A stretch of 64,000 bases of DNA from CAWCTB01 sp963798275 (GCA_963798275.1 CAWCTB010000041.1:1-64000); one strand, 5' to 3'. Positions 36,947 to 46,491 are shown, numbered from the stretch's first letter. A program made the numbers and translations. The notes: a model not told the origin generated them from the sequence alone.

Positions 36947-37381
36947 TTACTTCTCGCGAATCAGCTGGCAGGACACGGCATAGCCCTGGTCAATCGGGAA
37001 ACCCTTAACTCCGCGCCCATTGTCCACAATCACGTAGTCGAAATGAGCATCGGGGGCCGGCTGTCCAGCGATAGTCACCTCGTAAGTCACGTTCCCGGTG
37101 CAATCCGGGTTCACGGTGGCTGGGTCGTTCGGCCTCGTGCTATGCGTCCACGGAAGGATCGTGCCGTTTAAGCTGACTTTTCCGTAACCATGCCACTGGC
37201 CCTTGCCGTCGCTGAATACGTAGCCGTAGGCGGCAAAGGGTTGCCCCTGATACGCCCCGGAGCAGCTATAGCCGTAGGCGCCCGTGGCCGACCGGACGTT
37301 GCACGCCGCACCTGGAGACTCGCCAAAAGCTGCGGCTGCAAGCAACAGGGTAACTAAAAGCAATGTCGTCTTCGTTTTCAT
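36947..37381 (-). CDS. Small secreted protein of unknown function
   Basis: 144 residues. Signal peptide MKTKTTLLLVTLLLAAAAFG, then a beta-rich mature part with repeated Gly-Tyr patterns (GAYGYSCSGAYQGQPFAAYG, YVFSDGKGQWHGYGKVSLNG) and four Cys that could form two disulfides. AAGGGAG lies six bases before the ATG. It resembles exported proteins that sense no known ligand; the repeated strand pattern SDGxGxxxGxGxxxxxG is common in such proteins. Confidence 0.8.
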   Translation of the reverse strand: MKTKTTLLLVTLLLAAAAFGESPGAACNVRSATGAYGYSCSGAYQGQPFAAYGYVFSDGKGQWHGYGKVSLNGTILPWTHSTRPNDPATVNPDCTGNVTYEVTIAGQPAPDAHFDYVIVDNGRGVKGFPIDQGYAVSCQLIREK

Positions 37382-37755
37382 AACAAGCTCCCTTTCATTT
37401 GTCGCACGAAACTGTGTCAGATGCCTGTCTTGCTTCGACGAGACTTCTCAGGCTCCCGGCAGGCCTCCTGCCTGGTTGCCGTCTTACTTCGAGCAGATGC
37501 TTTTTGTGCAGCGCCACATCTTGCAACCTGGATAAGGCAATCCGCAGGCAAACTGGCTCAAGAGCGATAGATTCTTTGCTGCTTGGGCTGACTCTATCGC
37601 TCTGCTGTTGTGAATTCCGTTTAACCCATTGACTTCGCGTCAAATCGCGGGTCTTTTCCAGCTACCGCGGAATGACACTTCCTCTTTATATCACTAATCC
37701 GCTTGTTCCTTGCTCTGTGTTTAAACGTACGGTAAAGGTGAAATCGCCCCTTACG
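37382..37755. other. Intergenic region with two hairpins
   Basis: 374 bases between two minus-strand secreted-protein genes. A perfect 11-bp inverted repeat (AGAGCGATAGA at 37561-37571, TCTATCGCTCT at 37593-37603) and a small GGCAGG-CCT-CCTGCC hairpin (37458-37472) are present. The former follows the upstream gene and may end or stabilise its transcript, though no U-run follows. No ORF here looks real. Confidence 0.5.
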
Positions 37756-38428
37756 CTAGTCCTTCGATCCGATGGCTGTCGTGGTGCCGACGGCGGCAAA
37801 AGCCACCGGATAGTTAGCGATCCCGGCTAGCGGTGTCATATCCGCGAACTGAGTAAACGTGATCCCGTGCGGGGCAATGCGGTTGAAGTTCAGCAGACGG
37901 CCACCAAAAATGAAATTCTGGCTGGACATAAGGCTCTCTGAGAGATTGTGGACTCCAAACGATCCGATCACGGGGAACAGGCTCTCTGTCCTGGTGAAGG
38001 TGGCTACCAGCTTGCCGCTTGCAAAAGTGGCTGGGTTATTCCAGTCGCCGTTGGGATTGGTGTTGTAGTAGACGTTGAATGTTCCGGCCGAAACGAGACT
38101 CAATGCCATGTTGCCGTTGTTGGGAATCGGCGTCAGCGACAACACGTCGGTGCTGAAGGTGAAGTAAGCGGTGGACTCGCTGGGAGAGCCGTTGAACAGC
38201 GAACTGGTAATGCCGTAGATGTGGACAAGGTACCCGGCGTATACGAGCCTTGCCGGTATTGGGGTCCAAGTAGAGCCGTCCCACGTGCTGCCAAACCACG
38301 GCGTTGGTGGGGGTCGCCGATTGTGCTGAGGCAACTGGAGCCTGACAAAAGAGGTTGTTGGGAAGAAACGCCAGAGTTGCGAAGATCATCCCAGCCAGAG
38401 TGCATACTGTGAGCCTTTTGAGTTTCAT
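37756..38428 (-). CDS. Secreted protein of unknown function (one frame break)
   Basis: About 223 residues after repair. Start at 38428 with AAGGAG six bases upstream; signal peptide MKLKRLTVCTLAGMIFATLA. The mature part, YLVHIYGITSSLFNGSPSES, TAYFTFSTDVLSLTPIPNNG and NGDWNNPATFASGKLVATFT, is Ser/Thr/Asn-rich and beta-like. An extra base near 38247 interrupts it; removal gives DPNTGKLVYAGYLVHIYGI. No family recognised. It is divergent from the winged-helix/TPR regulator. Confidence 0.77.
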
Positions 38429-38591
38429 GTTCGTCTCCTTGATTTCAGGTCGCTGGATGTCAGCTCGACCTGGTGCGAACGACAATGCTGCGGTTTGTCG
38501 GGAAGGTCAATTTGCCGGCGATGAGTTCGAGTATGAGTTTCTTGTGAGGGCGCTAAGTAATGGCAACGTAAGGGTTCAGGGAACTTGCGGA

Positions 38592-38597
38592 TATAAT
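38592..38597 (+). promoter_or_regulatory. Possible -10 box for the winged-helix/TPR gene
   Basis: TATAAT 46 bases before the ATG. No good -35 is visible. The following CCGCGCAC is shared with the promoter at 9076. Confidence 0.35.
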
Positions 38598-38643
38598 CCG
38601 CGCACCGCAGTTCGTGGTCGATCTCAGGGTAAGGGGAGTAGCA

Positions 38644-40523
38644 ATGGAGTCCAGGACCTCGAGCCTGGTGCGCTTTGGCGAGTACAGTTTCGATCTCGCT
38701 ACGAGGAGAACTGCTGCGCGGAACGGTATCCCACTCAAGCTGCAACCTCAGCCCGCCAAGATTCTGGCTATCCTGATCCGGCGTGCCGGACAGGTAGTCA
38801 CGCGCCAGGAGCTGGTCAACGAAGTATGGGGATCGGAGACGTTTGTCGATTATGAGCAAGGGCTGAACTATGCCATCCGGCAGATCCGCACCGCGCTCGA
38901 GGACGATGCCGAGCACCCGCGATTTCTGGAGACGCTGCCGAAGCGAGGGTACCGGTTCATCGCCCCCTTGAGCGATGCAGGGACAATGGGAGAATCACCT
39001 CCGCCTGCCGTCGAACCTGTCCCTCAGGTAGTGCGCCGCCAATTCCCATGGCGACTTGCACCATTTCTTGTGTAGCACTCGGAGTAGTAGCTGCCGCCCT
39101 CATTGTTGGATTGAATTGGCATCGTCTTCGCCGTCGCTGGTGGCCAGCGACGGGCGGCCATCGAATTGAGTCCTTGGCGGTACTGCCACTGCGCAATCTT
39201 TCGAACGATCCCGAGCAGGAGTACTTCAGCGATGGCATGACCGACCAGTTAATTACAGATCTCGCCAAGTTTGGCGGGCTGCGGATCATCTCACATACAT
39301 CGGTCGAGCGATACAAGGGAACAAAACGGCCGCTTCCCGAGATCGCGGCCGAACTCGGCGTCGATGCCGTGGTCGAAGGCACCGTAACACGCTTCGGCGA
39401 CAGGGTTCGCATCACAGCGCAGCTCATCGATGCACGTAGCGATGCCCACCTGTGGGCCGAAACTTACCAGCGCGACGTGCAAAACGTCTTGTCCCTGCAG
39501 GATGAACTTTCCCACGACATTGCCGAGGAGGTCCGACTCAAGCTCACGCCGGAAGAGCAGTCTCGCGTTAACGCAGCCAGGACTGTCAGTCCGCAAGCCT
39601 ACGATGCCTACCTGCGCGGTCGTTACCTCTGGCTGCAAAGAAATCCGGGGGCAATTGCGAGTGCAATCGACTATTTCCAGCAAGCCGTACGTGAAGACCC
39701 ATCCTTCGCTCTTGCCTATTCCGGACTGGCCGATTGCTATTGGGTTGGATGGGGAGCAAAGGTGGATTTTCCACTCGCCGAGCAGTACGCGCGCAAGGCT
39801 ATCTCGCTTCAGCCTGAGCTGGCCGAGGGATACGCCTCGTTAGGAGCTGTCCTTCTGTATGAGCACCAGATGGCCGACGCCCAGAGAGAGCTGCGCCGCG
39901 CAATTGAGTTGAATCCCAATTACGCGATGGCCCACCACTATTACACCCTCTACTTGCTAAGCATGGGCCTTCCGGCTGATGCCCTCGCGGAAAATGAGCG
40001 GGCTCGGCAATTGGACCCTTTCACCATACCGATTAACGCCATTCGCACGGCGATTCTGATCAGCTTGCGCCAGTACGACCGCGCCTTGGAGCAGGCCCGC
40101 CGATTTGCGGAGCTTTTCCCTCAGTTGCCGCTCCCCCACTCCTTATTCGAGCGGATTTACTGGATTCAAGGACGGGTGCCGGAGGCCATCGCGGAGAGAA
40201 AGAAAATAGCAACGCTGGTGCAATCCGCTCAAATGATGCGCGACCAGGATGAGGTCACCGCCGCATTCAACAAGTCCGGCATCCGCGCTGCTCGACTCAA
40301 GGCGGCTCAACTTATGGAGCGACGGCACGACGGAGGCTTATTGTGGGCCGCATTTGTGTATGGGACTTTTCAGGATGGCCCCAAAGTACTCGAATGCCTG
40401 GAGCGAGCGCGCGGCCAGGAGGAAAACGTCCATCTTTTGAGCAAGACCGCACCCGAATTCGATTTCCTGCATAGCGATCCGCGCTACCAGGAAATGCTCC
40501 GTCGGCTCGACCTGGCGCAGTAG
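38644..40523 (+). CDS. Winged-helix/TPR membrane regulator, CadC-like (one frame break)
   Basis: About 627 residues after repair. An OmpR-type winged helix (residues 8-105, VVTRQELVNEVWGSETFVDY and LETLPKRGYRFIAPL) is followed by a linker and a single transmembrane helix (LGVVAAALIVGLNW). A FlgO/adenylate-cyclase-associated domain follows (SLAVLPLRNLSNDPEQEYFS, VVEGTVTRFGDRVRITAQLI), then TPR-like repeats. The layout matches one-component, membrane-anchored transcription regulators. One base is missing near 39067, just before the membrane helix. GGGGAG lies five bases before the ATG. Confidence 0.88.
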
Positions 40524-40714
40524 GACTGGCCTTATCGTCAGCAAACCGGAAGTAATCCAGATTGGGATGCGGATCGGTATCGACAAGTCGGCCAGTATCT
40601 ACGAATGTGTGCGCTCCGGGCTGCGCGCGGTCTCCTCGGAGTGTCACTCGATGAAAACAGGGCTTATCGCTCGCTATCCCTGAACTTAAAAGGCGCCCCG
40701 GACCATGTATACAT

Positions 40715-41569
40715 TCAGGCTTTCCGCCCGAACTGGTTGGCGCTGTCGAAGAGTTCGCGCAGGCCGGGGCCGCGCAGGTTTTCGCGCAGGTGGGTGAGTT
40801 GCTGTTCGAAGCGGAGCAGCACCTCTTCAATGTTCTGGCTGTTGGTGAGGGCGATGTCGCGCCACATGGAATAGGGACTGTGCGCGATGCGGGTCATCTC
40901 GTGCAGGGCGCGTCCGCCGATCTGGGTGACCGCTTCGTCGTCGCCGAGTTCGTCGCGTAAGACGCTGGCGAAGGCGGTGGAGATCATCTGCGGCAAATGA
41001 CTGACCCAGGCGCAGAGGCGATCATGCCGGTCGGCGTCGATGGTCATGACGCGGGCGCCGAGGGACGCGAGCAGCGCAAGATATTCTTCCTGCGCCGGTG
41101 TGTAGGGCTGCTCCTCGTCGATCGGGGTAACGAGCCAGGCTGCATTTTCGAAGAGTGCGGCGTCGGCGTGTTCAATGCCTCCACATTCCTTACCGGCCAT
41201 GGGGTGGCTGGGCAGAACGCGCTGGTGCGCATTGGCGCCATAAATCAGGCGGGCGCGCGTGACCAACTGTTGCTTGGTGCTGCCGGTATCGGTGACCAGC
41301 GTGGCGGGCGGAAGGGTGGGCGCGAGCTTCTCAAAGAGCGAGAGAATCGCGCCGACGGGAGTGGCGAGGATGACGAGTTCGCTACCTTGGACCGCTGCGG
41401 GCGGATCGGGTTCAGCACGGTCGATGGCTCCGCGACGCTGGGCGATTTCCAGAACCGCAGGTTTGTCGCAGCCGACGATGGCGCCGGTGAAGCCTTGCTG
41501 GCGCAGTGCGAGCGCCAGCGAGCCTCCGATGAGGCCGGTGCCGATGACCGTGATTTGGCGGATGGGCAT
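40715..41569 (-). CDS. tyrA: Prephenate dehydrogenase
   Basis: 284 residues. NAD-dependent oxidative decarboxylation of prephenate to 4-hydroxyphenylpyruvate (tyrosine branch). Motifs: ITVIGTGLIGGSLALALRQQ, ILATPVGAI, VTDTGSTK, and the substrate segment LPSHPMAGKECGGIEHADAA. The C-terminal dimer helices follow; there is no ACT domain. The ATG at 41569 begins the Rossmann fold exactly. It is the last gene of the aromatic supraoperon; a dispersed repeat separates it from aroF. Confidence 0.94.
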   Translation of the reverse strand: MPIRQITVIGTGLIGGSLALALRQQGFTGAIVGCDKPAVLEIAQRRGAIDRAEPDPPAAVQGSELVILATPVGAILSLFEKLAPTLPPATLVTDTGSTKQQLVTRARLIYGANAHQRVLPSHPMAGKECGGIEHADAALFENAAWLVTPIDEEQPYTPAQEEYLALLASLGARVMTIDADRHDRLCAWVSHLPQMISTAFASVLRDELGDDEAVTQIGGRALHEMTRIAHSPYSMWRDIALTNSQNIEEVLLRFEQQLTHLRENLRGPGLRELFDSANQFGRKA

Positions 41570-41586
41570 CGTCGGTCGTCGTGATA

Positions 41587-41643
41587 GGGGTCCTTCGACT
41601 CCGTTCGGTCGCCCAGGCGACCTCACTCCGCTCAGGATGACAG
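41587..41643. repeat. Dispersed intergenic repeat between aroF and tyrA
   Basis: GGGGTCCTTCGACT at one end and CACTCCGCTCAGGATGACA at the other, with a longer variable middle (CCGTTCGGTCGCCCAGGCG). Same family as 29447-29482. Confidence 0.75.
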
Positions 41644-41672
41644 CATTAGGCGCGGGTGTCGAACTTCCCAGA

Positions 41673-42692
41673 TTACCCGATCGTCCGGTCGACGGCGGGT
41701 GCGATCATGCGCAACCTGCCCATCAACTCGGCGAACTGCTGCGGATAGAGCGACTGTGCGCCGTCGGAGAGCGCGTGATCGGGGTCGGGATGTACCTCGA
41801 TCAGCAGTGCATCGGCCCCCGCGGCGACGGAGGCGCAGGCCATGGGGGGCACCTTGTCGCGCAGACCGGTGCCGTGCGATGGGTCGGACGTCATCGGCAA
41901 GTGCGAGAGTTTGTGCACGACGGGAATGGCCGAGATGTCGAGGGTGTTGCGAGTGTAGGTCTCGAAGGTGCGAATGCCGCGCTCGCACAGGATGACCTCG
42001 TAGTTGCCGCCCGACATGATGTATTCGGCGGAGAGCAGCAGCTCTTCGATGGTGGCGGCGATGCCGCGCTTCAGCAGCACCGGCTTGCGCACTTTGCCGA
42101 GCTCGCGCAGCAGGTTGAAGTTCTGCATATTGCGCGCGCCCACCTGAAAGATGTCGATGTAGGGCAGCATGAGATCAATCTGCGAGATCTCCATGACCTC
42201 GCTGATGACCATGAGACCGTATTTGTCTCCGGCTTCACGCAGGAGCTTGAGGGCGTCGAGGCCGAGGCCCTGGAAGGTGTAGGGCGAGCTGCGTGGCTTG
42301 AAGGCTCCGCCGCGAAGCACCTTGGCGCCGGCCTTGGAGACCATGTCGGCGGCGGCGAAGAGCTGCTCTTTGGATTCGACCGAGCACGGGCCGGCCATGA
42401 CGATGACTTCCTTGCCGCCGATCTCGACTCCGTTGGGCAGCTTGATGATGGTGTCGTGGCCGCGGAACTGTCGTCCCACAAGCTTGTAGGGAGCGCTGAT
42501 GCGGTGGACCTTCTCAACCCCGGGCAATACTTCGAGGTCACGGGTATCAAAGTCGATGCGCTTGCCGACGGCGGCCAGCACCGACTGACGCGCGCCGGTG
42601 GTGCGATGCACGGCGAAGCCCATCTTCATCAGGTGATCGGTGACATCCTGAATCTGGTCTTCGCTGGCGGTTTCGAGCATCGCGACAATCAT
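41673..42692 (-). CDS. aroF: 3-deoxy-7-phosphoheptulonate synthase (DAHP synthase, type I beta)
   Basis: 339 residues. First enzyme of the shikimate pathway. An N-terminal ferredoxin-like regulatory domain (residues 1-70, MIVAMLETASEDQIQDVTDH) precedes the barrel: VIVMAGPCSVESKEQLFAAA, KVLRGGAFKPRSSPYTFQGL, VLLKRGIAATIEELLLSAEY and MTSDPSHGTGLRDKVPPMA. The extra N-terminal domain is the feedback site in Thermotoga-type enzymes. It lies between chorismate mutase and tyrA. Confidence 0.96.
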   Translation of the reverse strand: MIVAMLETASEDQIQDVTDHLMKMGFAVHRTTGARQSVLAAVGKRIDFDTRDLEVLPGVEKVHRISAPYKLVGRQFRGHDTIIKLPNGVEIGGKEVIVMAGPCSVESKEQLFAAADMVSKAGAKVLRGGAFKPRSSPYTFQGLGLDALKLLREAGDKYGLMVISEVMEISQIDLMLPYIDIFQVGARNMQNFNLLRELGKVRKPVLLKRGIAATIEELLLSAEYIMSGGNYEVILCERGIRTFETYTRNTLDISAIPVVHKLSHLPMTSDPSHGTGLRDKVPPMACASVAAGADALLIEVHPDPDHALSDGAQSLYPQQFAELMGRLRMIAPAVDRTIG

Positions 42693-42800
42693 AGGGAAAG
42701 GGGCTCCTGGAATAGCTGTCAGCTCTCGGCCGTCAGCTTTTAGCTTTTATTTTCGTTCTTCGCTTTTCGCAGTCGTTCTTCGTGCACGGGCTGCTGATTC

Positions 42801-43127
42801 TCAATCTTTCGGTTCGAGTTCGGTGGCCTGACCGTGACTCGCTACGTCGGATTGCGAATCGGGCACCATTTCTTCGCGCTGAATCTGGCGCATCACATCG
42901 ACGAGCCGCTCATATACCTGGCGCAACTGTACCTGGGACAACGGGCCTTGGTTCTCGCGGGCGATGTTGTCGAAGATGATGCGCTCACGATCGGGCTCGT
43001 ACACCGGCATAGCCGAGTTACGCTTGAGCTTGCCGATTTCTTCCGCGCAATGGGCGCGCTGGTTGATCAGGCGGACCAGTTGGCGGTCGAGTTCGTCGAT
43101 TTGGCGGCGCCATCCCTCGATGTCCAT
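42801..43127 (-). CDS. Chorismate mutase, AroQ class
   Basis: 108 residues. All-helical AroQ fold: IDELDRQLVRLINQRAHCAE, EIGKLKRNSAMPVYEPDRER, then QLRQVYERLVDVMRQIQREE. The conserved Arg, Lys and Glu/Gln positions that bind chorismate are present. The ATG at 43127 (MDIEGWRRQ) fits the family start. It supplies prephenate to tyrA two genes downstream and sits between trpA and aroF. Confidence 0.93.
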   Translation of the reverse strand: MDIEGWRRQIDELDRQLVRLINQRAHCAEEIGKLKRNSAMPVYEPDRERIIFDNIARENQGPLSQVQLRQVYERLVDVMRQIQREEMVPDSQSDVASHGQATELEPKD

Positions 43128-43468
43128 TCGTTCACTCGCCGAAGCCCCGGGTTTGGATATATCGCCCTGGAGGGGCTGGCTGGTTCGCAGTTTCACCGTT
43201 GCGCAACTAACCTAGCTTCCAGCCGGGCCCGCCCGATGTCGCTCGGGCTGAAGCCCTCGTGCAAGAATGCCGTCCCTACAGGACTCCGTTCTTCTTCCCA
43301 ACTTACCCAGCACTCCGCCTTCGGCTGCGTGCTGGGCTATGATATTCCGCCCCGATGGGGCTGGTTTGCCTGGCTTTCCAACCCTCCGTCGCTAGCGACG
43401 CTGGTCGCGATATACACATAAAGCCCTTGCGGATGGGTTTGAGTCGGACTTGCCATATCATGCACCCA
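43128..43468. repeat. Intergenic repeat module between trpA and chorismate mutase
   Basis: 341 bases without a gene. It contains several hairpins: GCCCGATGTCGCTCGGGC, CAGCAC...GTGCTG around GCCTTCGGCTGC, and CCGCCCCGATGGGGC. The core at 43265-43375 begins GAATGCCGTCCCTACAGGAC and continues GGGCTATGATATTCCG; a related block lies at 47213-47297, so this is a dispersed modular repeat. Confidence 0.6.
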
Positions 43469-44251
43469 TCAGGCGCTGGCGGCAGCGTTTCGCGATGGTT
43501 CCGTCAAGGACTGCAGAAATTCTGACACAGCGGCTGCCTCCCGTCCCGTGCTTTGTTCGATACGCTGCACGATCGCGCTGCCGATGACGGCGGCGTCGGC
43601 GAAGCTTCCGACCTCGGCAAACTGCTGCGGCGTGGAAACTCCGAAGCCGACGGCGATGGGCAGCTTGGTTAAAACGCGAAGACGCTGCACCAGAGACTGA
43701 GCGTCGCTCGCCACCTCCTGGCGGGCGCCGGTGATGCCGGTACGCGAGATGGCGTAGACGAATCCGCGGGAATGTTTGGCGACATCGCGCAGGCGCTGCT
43801 CGGTGCTGGTGGGAGCGGCGAGAAACACGGGCGCGAGCTTGTGCGCTTTCATGGCGCGCAGGTAGTCGGCCGCTTCTTCCACGGGCAAATCCGTGACCAG
43901 CGCGCCATCAACCCCGGCTTCGGCGGCGGCAGCGCAAAACTTTTCCAGTCCGAACTGCAGGATGGGATTCATATACGAAAAAATGATGAGCCCGGCCTTC
44001 GATTGCTGGCGGATTTCGTTTGCCACGCGCAGCACTCCACGCAAATCGGTTCCATTGCGGAGAGCGCGCTCGCTGGCGCGCTGAATCACCGGGCCGTCGG
44101 CCACGGGATCGCTGAAGGGCACGCCGAGTTCGATGACATCGGCGCCAGCGTGAATGGCGGCCAGCGCAACGTCACGCGAGATGTCGAGACTGGGGTCGCC
44201 GCAGGTGATGTAGACGACGAGTCCGGGGTGGTGCGTGAACTTGATGGGCAT
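43469..44251 (-). CDS. trpA: Tryptophan synthase alpha chain
   Basis: 260 residues. Cleaves indole-3-glycerol phosphate to indole, which passes to TrpB. Catalytic Glu and Asp are in VIELGVPFSDPVADGPVIQR; phosphate-binding parts are AVGFGVSTPQQFAEVGSF and AAVIGSAIVQRIE. The N-terminus is slightly short compared with E. coli. The usual coupling to trpB is lost: a toxin-antitoxin pair lies between them. Confidence 0.96.
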   Translation of the reverse strand: MPIKFTHHPGLVVYITCGDPSLDISRDVALAAIHAGADVIELGVPFSDPVADGPVIQRASERALRNGTDLRGVLRVANEIRQQSKAGLIIFSYMNPILQFGLEKFCAAAAEAGVDGALVTDLPVEEAADYLRAMKAHKLAPVFLAAPTSTEQRLRDVAKHSRGFVYAISRTGITGARQEVASDAQSLVQRLRVLTKLPIAVGFGVSTPQQFAEVGSFADAAVIGSAIVQRIEQSTGREAAAVSEFLQSLTEPSRNAAASA

Positions 44252-44372
44252 GGATGAAGATCTAGAGTAACAGCTTAATTCTCACTCTTTCGCAAAGGTG
44301 GCGAGGCGCTGGCGGCTAGTGGCCCACAATCGCCTGTCGCAGAGGCAGCGAGGAATACACTTCTTTCGCGCC

Positions 44373-44732
44373 TCATGAGCTTTCTTCTGCGGCGGCCTCA
44401 TGCAGCAGTGCTGCCACCTCGTCGCGAAGCCGGGGAAGATTCGTCTGCACAATGTCCCACACCAGCGCGTGGCTCACGGTTGCGTATCCGTGAATCAGAT
44501 GGTTGCGGAATGCGACAATCTGTTGTTCGTTGGTTACGCGACCTGCTATACGAGGGAAGAACTTAAGCGCCTGACCGAGAGCCTCGCCAATGATCTCGAA
44601 GTTGCGTTCCACCGCGGCGCGCAACATCGCGTCATTCTCGTATTCGTGCAACTGCTTGCCGCGCGTAAACGTCAGAATATCGCCAGCGGCGCGCTCAATA
44701 TCTCACAGGTAAGCCTGCAGGCTACGCGGCAT
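44373..44732 (-). pseudogene. hepT: HepT-like toxin/RNase with an in-frame TGA
   Basis: 119 codons. The HEPN-type RNase motif R-x4-H is in VAFRNHLIHGYATVSHALVW, and FEIIGEALGQALKFFPRI is family-typical. The reading begins MPRSLQAYL, then TGA (44705-44703), then DIERAAGDILTFTRGKQLHE. Relatives have Trp at this place (YLWD), so TGG to TGA is the simplest reading. Translation could restart downstream, but the N-terminal helix would be lost. The ATG lies inside the 3' end of mntA, an 11-base overlap. Confidence 0.75.
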
Positions 44733-45030
44733 AGAGCGGTTCCTGATGCGATTCAATTTCCTGCCGAAAGTATGGGTTGCGAACGGAACCGGCCTCGACC
44801 AGGTCCACGTGTCGCTCGAAAAGGCGCTCCAGCGCCTCGATCAGGCCGAAGTAGGTGCTGGCGTAAGTGCCGGCTGGCAACGGCTCGAATTCGACCACAA
44901 AATCAAGATCGCTGCGGGAGGGATCGAAGTCGTCGCGCAGCGCTGAGCCGAAGAGCGCCAGGCGACGAACGTGGTATTGGCGGCAAATCGCAGCAATTTG
45001 CTCGCGCTTCTGTTCGATTTGCCGGTTCAT
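44722..45030 (-). CDS. mntA: MntA-like nucleotidyltransferase antitoxin
   Basis: 102 residues. Minimal nucleotidyltransferase fold with RLALFGSALRDDFDPSRSDL, then DFVVEF, which gives the G-S-x-D-x-D metal site. In this family MntA AMPylates HepT to block it. The ATG at 45030 (MNRQIEQKREQIAAICRQYH) starts the fold; an upstream start at 45081 adds 17 residues with no domain. It is coupled to hepT and sits between trpB and trpA. Confidence 0.88.
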   Translation of the reverse strand: MNRQIEQKREQIAAICRQYHVRRLALFGSALRDDFDPSRSDLDFVVEFEPLPAGTYASTYFGLIEALERLFERHVDLVEAGSVRNPYFRQEIESHQEPLYAA

Positions 45031-45119
45031 TTTTGTCACCCGTGAGACAAGAATAACAGCCGACTGGGTGGGGTTACCCACTTCCGTCTAGGCAACCACG
45101 TCTCCGAGACGTGTCGCTT

Positions 45120-46353
45120 TCAAAGCGCCAGGTTCTCTCGCAGAATCCCGATGTCTTTGTCGCCGCGGCCGGAGATGTTGACGATCACGATGTCAGTCTT
45201 AGCCATCTTCGGTGCGCGCTTCATCACCTCGGCGACGGCGTGCGCCGACTCGAGGGCCGCGATGATGCCTTCGGTGTGCGCCAGCAGCTTCAGGGCGTCG
45301 AGCGCCTCGGTGTCGCTGGCGGAGACGTATTCGGCGCGGCCCTGATCGTGCAGCCAGGCGTGCTCGGGTCCGATGGCTGGATAGTCGAGTCCGGCGGAAA
45401 CGGAGTGGGTCAGCGCAATCTGGCCGGCCTGGTCCTGCAGAACATACGAATACGTACCCTGCAGAACACCTGGACCGCCGCCGTCGAACCGGGCAGCATG
45501 TTCGCCCAGCCCATGGCCGCGGCCTCCGGCTTCGACGCCGATCAGCTGCACGTCGCGGTCTTCGATGAACTCGTAGAACGCACCGATAGCGTTGGAGCCG
45601 CCGCCTACGCAGGCGATGATCGCGGTGGGCAGGCGGCCTTCGGCCTTGAGGATCTGCTTGCGGGCCTCCTGGCCGATGACGCGATGGAAGTCGCGCACCA
45701 TGGTCGGATAAGGATGCGCGCCCAGCACGCTGCCCAGCAGGTAATGGGTGGTGCGCACGTTGGTGACCCAGTCGCGCATGGCCTCGTTGATGGCGTCCTT
45801 CAGCGTCTTCGAGCCGGAATCGACGCTTCGCACCTCCGCGCCCAGCAGGCGCATGCGGAAGACGTTGAGTTCCTGGCGGCGCATGTCTTCGGCGCCCATG
45901 TAGACGACGCACTCCATGCCAAACAGGGCGCAGACCGTCGCGGTAGCGACGCCGTGCTGGCCGGCTCCGGTTTCGGCGATGATGCGATGTTTGCCCATGC
46001 GGCGGGCGAGCAGCGCCTGCCCGATGCAGTTGTTGATCTTGTGCGCGCCGGTGTGGAGCAGGTCTTCGCGCTTGAGGTAGATCTTTGCGCCGCCCAGTTC
46101 GCTGGGTCAGACGTTCGGCAAGAAAGAGCGGCGTGGGCCGGCCGGCAAAGTCGTGGAGCAGCCGGTGATAGTCATCGCGGAAGGTCTTGTCTTTGCGCGC
46201 GGCGGCGTAGGCGGTTTCGAGTTCCTGGAGCGCGGCCATGAGCGTCTCCGGCACATAGCGTCCGCCATAGGAGCCGAAGCGCCCGGGCACAGAGCGGCGT
46301 CGTTTGGGAGACGACGGGGGCGCGGATTGGGTCGTGTCGGTAGTATTTTCCAT
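45120..46353 (-). CDS. trpB: Tryptophan synthase beta chain (one frame break)
   Basis: About 410 residues after repair. PLP enzyme joining indole and serine. The N-terminus GRFGSYGGRYVPETLMAALQ and DFAGRPTPLFLAERLT are in one frame. From AKIYLKREDLLHTGAHKINN (with the PLP Lys) through ETGAGQHGVATATVCALFGM and ACVGGGSNAIGAFYEFIED the other frame continues. An extra C near 46105 (GACCCAGC for GACCAGC) is the break. Loss of trpB function in an otherwise whole trp cluster is unlikely, so a sequence error is favoured. Confidence 0.94.
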
Positions 46354-46440
46354 AAAGTCGCTCGTGGCTCGGGTGCTCTCTTAACGATGATATAGGGTGC
46401 GCCTTCGATTTCGCTCAGCGGAGAGTTTCGTCGCGGTATA

Positions 46441-46491
46441 GGGGTCCTTCGGCTACGGCGACAAAAGCGGTCGCCTTCGCTCAGGATGACA
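46441..46491. repeat. Dispersed intergenic repeat at the trpF 3' end
   Basis: GGGGTCCTTCGGCTACGGCG at one end and CGCTCAGGATGACA at the other. The minus-strand reading of the right end, TGTCATCCTGAGCG, supplies the trpF stop codon (TGA at 46483-46481). Confidence 0.75.

Noticed and set aside
44703..44705. TGA in hepT as a selenocysteine codon
   Set aside because: The family has Trp here, not Cys, and there is no functional reason for Sec.
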